Below, piece by piece: positions 59,735-64,000 of a stretch of 64,000 nucleotides of DNA (position 1 is its first letter; every line of letters begins with the position of its first letter). The stretch comes from Monosporascus cannonballus (taxonomy: Eukaryota > Ascomycota > Sordariomycetes > Xylariales), in the NCBI GenBank assembly GCA_004154925.1, contig QJNS01000012.1, forward strand, positions 248,001-312,000. Direction: 5' to 3'. The notes beneath the pieces were generated by a model that made no database searches, was not told where the DNA came from, and was given only the letters and a program-made list of their open reading frames with translations. Made by a program: the position numbers and the translations under genes.

Positions 59735-61620
59735 GACCGGGTATAGGGTCATGAGCGGCGGGGATGTTTCTGTTTGCGGAGGATTGTGGCTCCTTTCCCG
59801 GTGTATCATCCGAGACTCTGACGGATTATTATCTGTCCCGCTTTGGCGTTAGGCATGGGTAAGGGACTGAAAGGTCGCAAGTTTTTGTGGAATTTTGGCG
59901 TCAAGGTTCCAACGGAAAGGTTTCCTCGGCCGGTACTTATTTTGATCACATTTATGTTGTTAGTGATGGTAATAGTAGCGGCGTCCTGTGCCATTCGAAT
60001 TGGCTTTTCGTTTTCGCAGCGTCGTCCGTCCTGGGTGGAATGCGCCTCGGGTCTTGTTCCCGAGTTTGGCCCTTTGAACGGTTCACTTATCAACTTGAGA
60101 CTGCACTCTGCCAATGCTAGAAATTCCGGTGAGTATGGGATGACCTCCAACGATCTAGACTAAACAGCAAAATCAGCGACTGTGTACGTCTCACTCGCAC
60201 ACGATGTGATCACCTAGCATTTACCGTAGAACCTGACAGGGGCAAATGCAACCCCGCATATGGAAACGCTGCGGTTCACAACCGTCGGTTGTTAGTGTTA
60301 CCTCCAGTTCACTAATTGTCGACAAGCGTAAGACATTCTACGTCACAGGAGATGCATCCCCATTGTTCAGTGAATGATCTCTCTCTATGTGAGGCTGTGC
60401 TCATCGTGTTGCAGGTGGGCCTCCGGGCAGACCCACCAGTTCAGGGAGGAGAAGAGCTACTTTGCACTTATTCAACCCCAGGACGCATCAGAGTATGGAA
60501 TCTGACGTCTGACAGGCTCCCTCCCCGAGATCAAACGTTCATCGATCAATGTCAAATGGAAAGTGCAATTTTTCTTCTGTTATTCGGTGATGGACATGCA
60601 ACATGTTGTGCGTGCCGCGCGTTTCGGTATAATGCACGTGATAAAGCTACAACCAGCATCCGCATGTCACCATACCTACTGTATGTACGTCTATAGGCAA
60701 AGATTTCCGCTCGGATGGGATGACGTCTGGTTTGCGGGCCTCACGTATCGGTAGACATGTATCCCCGAAACCTATTCTCTTTATCCTATGGTCAACAACA
60801 CAATCAAACCGCGAGAGTGTTTCACTGCCGTCCAGTCATGCGGACCAGGCATCGTTTGTGTGGAGCAACCAACCTATCCACTCCCCCACCTGCCCCGATG
60901 ACTCTGAAGTCGCAAATGCCGTCCGTACTCCTTCCCATGTGACTGACTGCCCGCGCCCATACAGATTCTGTATTGAAGTCTATAATTGTGGACTGTGCCT
61001 GAGTGCTGCCTGGCGCTGCCCGATGCTGTCAGCAATCACCGCAGAGCTTAGCTCATCTCCTGGGCCAATCAAATGCTCACGTCCGCTGGCTGTACGGCTT
61101 GTGGATCATCGTCCTCCCGGTTCCTCAGCACGCAGATCCATATAGCCGGAGGAAGTCTTACTTAGACCGTCGGGGGTTTAGCTTTCAGAACAGTGATGTC
61201 TGACTAAGTTTTGCCCGTCAAAGCATGATTACTTACAGCTATGCTGCACTGCCTCTCTAGCAGTTCGCGGCTTTTCTGGCCGAGGGAACAAAACACGATG
61301 GCATGTCTAGCGGTGCTGCCGCTGCCATCCCAAGTTGTCCGGAAGGCGCCCTCTCGTCTTCGGGTACATATATAATCATCACTTCCATCTCATATGTATC
61401 CTGTTGGTTCACTGCACACCATCCCTGTTTCGTCACTTGGCCAGCAGATCTAGCCTCGCATTTCAATAGCCAGGCATCTGCCGGGGATAACTGGCCCTCA
61501 CAAACCCTCGGGGTGTGTAGCAAACAATCTTAGCCTCAGTTTGGCATATACACACATTCAGCCCGACTCCAACGTTGGCTCATTCCCGACTTTTTATTTT
61601 GAGAACCGGCCTGGAGCCCG
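59735..61620. other. Intergenic region, no gene seen
   Basis: About 1.9 kb with short frames only. A frame at 59843-60163 has one hydrophobic stretch (LILITFMLLVMVIVAASCAI), but nothing else supports it. The right end should contain the promoter of the AAA ATPase gene. Confidence 0.45.
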
Positions 61621-63693
61621 ATGTCGTCCCTTTTCTTCCTGCTTTCCCGCCAGGTTGGCGCTACGGCGAACCCTATGGCGTCGTTTGATTCTGAGAACGG
61701 CACGATGGCTTCGAATGGGTCTGATATTCCGCAGCTGCCTCAGTTGGCACTATTGGACTTTTTCTTCCCCGGATTCTCGATATTCGCCAACGCCGTCCAG
61801 AAATACCTTAAGGTGGATCTCAACATATACATACCCTTGCTGATCCTCGCCGGCGTCCTCATGCTAGCCTGGAACTATGCTAGTCAGTGTCTGTGGAGCC
61901 AGCTGGAGGCTCACTTCATGTCGGTCGTGGACATCCGAACCGATGATGAGATCTATAACATTTTAATGGCGTGGATTGCCCGCCAACGCTTTTCTCAGGG
62001 CGCACGACGGTTTGTTGTCAACACCAACCTTAACTCCAGGTCGTGGTATCTCTGGCGTTGGGATGAAGACGAGGAGGAAGAGGAATGTGAGGAAGATGGG
62101 CAGACCCCAAGCGCAAGGAAGAATAAGAAGAAGGCGCTTTCTTATACCCCTTCCTTCGGAATCCATTACTTCTTTTACCGAGGCCATCCCCTTCTCTTTC
62201 GACGGAGTGCCAATCGCGAACAGAACTCGTACATGCTCGTCAGCGAGCGCGAGGAGGTCTCCCTGTCATGTTTCGGCCGCAACCCCTGGATCCTAAAGGA
62301 GCTCCTCCACGAAGCACGGCAGCAGTATCTGGAAAAGGATGAGCAGAGGACCCTCATCTACCGCGGAATGAGCAAGCAGGGCTCACTCGATCCCACCTGG
62401 CAACGTTGCCTTGCGAGGACGCCCCGGCCTTTCTCAACCGTCATCTTGAACGAGAAGACGAAGAAGGATCTGATCGACGACGTGACCGACTATTTATCCC
62501 CCTCGACGCAGCGATGGTACTCTAACAGGGGTATTCCGTACCGGCGTGGATACTTGTTGCACGGGCCCCCTGGGACGGGAAAGAGCTCCCTAAGTCTGGC
62601 GCTGGCTGGCTTCTTCAAGATGCGGATTTACATCGTCAGTCTAAGCTCCGTTACTGCTAACGAAGAGAGCCTTTCCAGTCTCTTTGCCGAGTTACCTCGA
62701 CGATGTGTCGTTCTCCTTGAAGACATCGACACGGCCGGACTTACCCACACGCGCGAGAACCCAAACCAGAACCAGGATCAGGGAACGGAAGATAGCTCGG
62801 ACGGCACCTTTCCTCGGCCGAACACCATGGGCGATCCCAACAAGAACAACACGAATGACCCGCCCCAACCGACTGGACGGTTGTCTCTGTCTGGCCTACT
62901 CAATATCCTCGATGGCGTCGCTTCACAAGAAGGCCGAGTGCTTATCATGACGACAAATCATTTAGAGAAGCTGGATAAAGCACTGATTCGGCCAGGCCGT
63001 GTGGACATGATCGTCAAGTTCGGCTTGGCGGATAATGAGATGATCTTCGCCATCTTCCGAGCTATCTACGCGCACCTAGAGGGCGACGACGCTCCCGAGC
63101 CGGTTGAAGGTCTCGAGCTTGACCCGGATGCACGAAAGGCGCGAGAGGAAGAGAAGGCAAAGAGGAGGGCGGCTGAGGACGCGCAGGTGGAAATTCTCGC
63201 GAAGGAATTCGCGACCAAGGTCCCCGCGCACGAGTTCAGTCCCGCCGAACTTCAAGGCTATCTGATGCGGCACAAGCGTGATGCCCGCGCCGCTGTCGAC
63301 AACGTCGAGGAATTCATCGAGACAACCCGGAAAGACAGAAAAGCAAAGGAGCTGAAGGAAGCCGAGGAGAAGCGCAAGGCCGAGGATCAAAAGAAGGCTG
63401 CAGAAGCTAAGAAAGAGGAAGAAGCCAAGCAGGAGGCACAGGAAGAGAAGAAACGCGAAGAGACTACGAAGGACGACGATAACAAGGAACGGGCAGCAGA
63501 CGGAAAAGCAGCGGAGAAAACAACTGCCGTCGAACGGTCAAACAGCGGCATCGCAGTCGGAGATGACGCAGTCACCTCCAAGGCGACAACGGTGGAACCA
63601 CTTACCAATTCCCAGAAGTTGGTGGTAGAGACCAAGGAGAATTCTGGAAAATACGACTCCGGCTACGCTACACCCACCAGTGGTGATCCGTGA
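61621..63693 (+). CDS. BCS1-like AAA ATPase
   Basis: Single exon, 690 aa from the first ATG; a second ATG at 61675 would give 672 aa. Domain order: one membrane segment at about 70-88, a BCS1_N-type region (about 90-270), then an AAA core with Walker A GPPGTGKSS (315-323), Walker B VVLLEDID (363-370), sensor TTN (444-446) and RPGR (457-460). Between Walker B and sensor 1 there is a low-complexity Asn/Gln-rich insertion (about 371-418). The C terminus is a Lys/Glu/Ala-rich coiled coil (about 555-630), then a polar tail. Yeast Bcs1 (456 aa) inserts the Rieske protein into complex III. This protein is longer and of the expanded fungal BCS1-like group, so it need not do that job. No typical mitochondrial presequence is obvious. 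Confidence 0.85.
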   Translation: MSSLFFLLSRQVGATANPMASFDSENGTMASNGSDIPQLPQLALLDFFFPGFSIFANAVQKYLKVDLNIYIPLLILAGVLMLAWNYASQCLWSQLEAHFMSVVDIRTDDEIYNILMAWIARQRFSQGARRFVVNTNLNSRSWYLWRWDEDEEEEECEEDGQTPSARKNKKKALSYTPSFGIHYFFYRGHPLLFRRSANREQNSYMLVSEREEVSLSCFGRNPWILKELLHEARQQYLEKDEQRTLIYRGMSKQGSLDPTWQRCLARTPRPFSTVILNEKTKKDLIDDVTDYLSPSTQRWYSNRGIPYRRGYLLHGPPGTGKSSLSLALAGFFKMRIYIVSLSSVTANEESLSSLFAELPRRCVVLLEDIDTAGLTHTRENPNQNQDQGTEDSSDGTFPRPNTMGDPNKNNTNDPPQPTGRLSLSGLLNILDGVASQEGRVLIMTTNHLEKLDKALIRPGRVDMIVKFGLADNEMIFAIFRAIYAHLEGDDAPEPVEGLELDPDARKAREEEKAKRRAAEDAQVEILAKEFATKVPAHEFSPAELQGYLMRHKRDARAAVDNVEEFIETTRKDRKAKELKEAEEKRKAEDQKKAAEAKKEEEAKQEAQEEKKREETTKDDDNKERAADGKAAEKTTAVERSNSGIAVGDDAVTSKATTVEPLTNSQKLVVETKENSGKYDSGYATPTSGDP

Positions 63694-64000
63694 TATAGAG
63701 CTTGAGAGAATATAGGGGTCTGTTATAAGTTATAATAAGCGTGGTTTGGCGTTCAGGTTGTGGCGGCAAATGATACCGGTAAAGCCAGCCTTTGAAGCGC
63801 AATATAAGCATTAAGAAATTGAGCCACCGTAATAGTCTGAGATGACGTCTTATTTGGACTCAAGTCAATTCAAAACCCAAGATTCTGTTTATTTGTCGCC
63901 GAGCTCTCTGGCCGCATCTTGGAGGATTGGAACTGTCTGTATGTAGGGAGCCGGAGTGATGTAGATGGCATATGTCCTGGACCGATATCTGTCCGTGCAG
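63694..64000. other. 3' region of the AAA ATPase gene
   Basis: About 300 bp after the stop codon, AT-richer at first (TTATAAGTTATAATAAGC near 63722), consistent with a 3' UTR. Nothing else was recognised before the window ends. Confidence 0.5.

Noticed and set aside
59843..60163. Small membrane protein frame after the Ser/Pro-rich gene
   Set aside because: Single hydrophobic stretch only, poor start context, competing frames of equal length.

Overview
This looks like nuclear DNA of a filamentous ascomycete (Pezizomycotina, probably Sordariomycetes). The genes are GC-rich with short introns of about 50-150 bp and GTRNGT-type donors. They match fungal families: QCR6, ERG27, HOM6, an FLVCR-type MFS transporter, a BCS1-like AAA ATPase and a WBP2-like protein. 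In the middle, about 36 kb is extremely A+T-rich: CpA/TpG is depleted, TpA enriched, and CpG retained. That is the footprint of repeat-induced point mutation (RIP) of transposons. All calls were made by eye, without searches.

Layout. 1-9.0 kb: a WBP2-like PPxY protein with an 11-bp first exon (+), QCR6 (+), an FLVCR-type transporter (+) and ERG27 (-). 9.1-45.0 kb: a nest of RIP-degraded elements. These are a possible inverted-repeat element at its left edge; a solo LTR (10361-10525, duplication ATAAT); a full-length chromovirus-type Gypsy element A (16644-24037, 206-bp LTRs, duplication TTATG); a short TA-flanked inverted-repeat element (27366-27823); a second chromovirus C (to about 34236); and a truncated second copy A2, split by a third, minus-strand chromovirus B (34399-40804). 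B itself contains a miniature LTR element with a tRNA-like stretch. 45.6-64 kb: a small membrane-protein candidate with a CTT-encoded poly-Leu tract (+), HOM6 (-), a CCDC174-like protein (+), a DUF7820-like membrane protein (-), a decayed class V aminotransferase (isopenicillin N epimerase-like) pseudogene (+), a low-complexity hypothetical (+) and a BCS1-like AAA ATPase (+).

The flanking genes are independent housekeeping or membrane genes and do not form a cluster or operon. The main biology is the block itself: three chromodomain-bearing retroelement families nested in one heterochromatic island, with RIP changes visible in catalytic residues, in chromodomain tryptophans and apparently in a target-site duplication. 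The least explained feature is about 1.7 kb between the chromodomain and the 3' LTR of family A. Its minus strand reads as protein and that reading is shared by two copies, so it may be an antisense gene carried by the retroelement.
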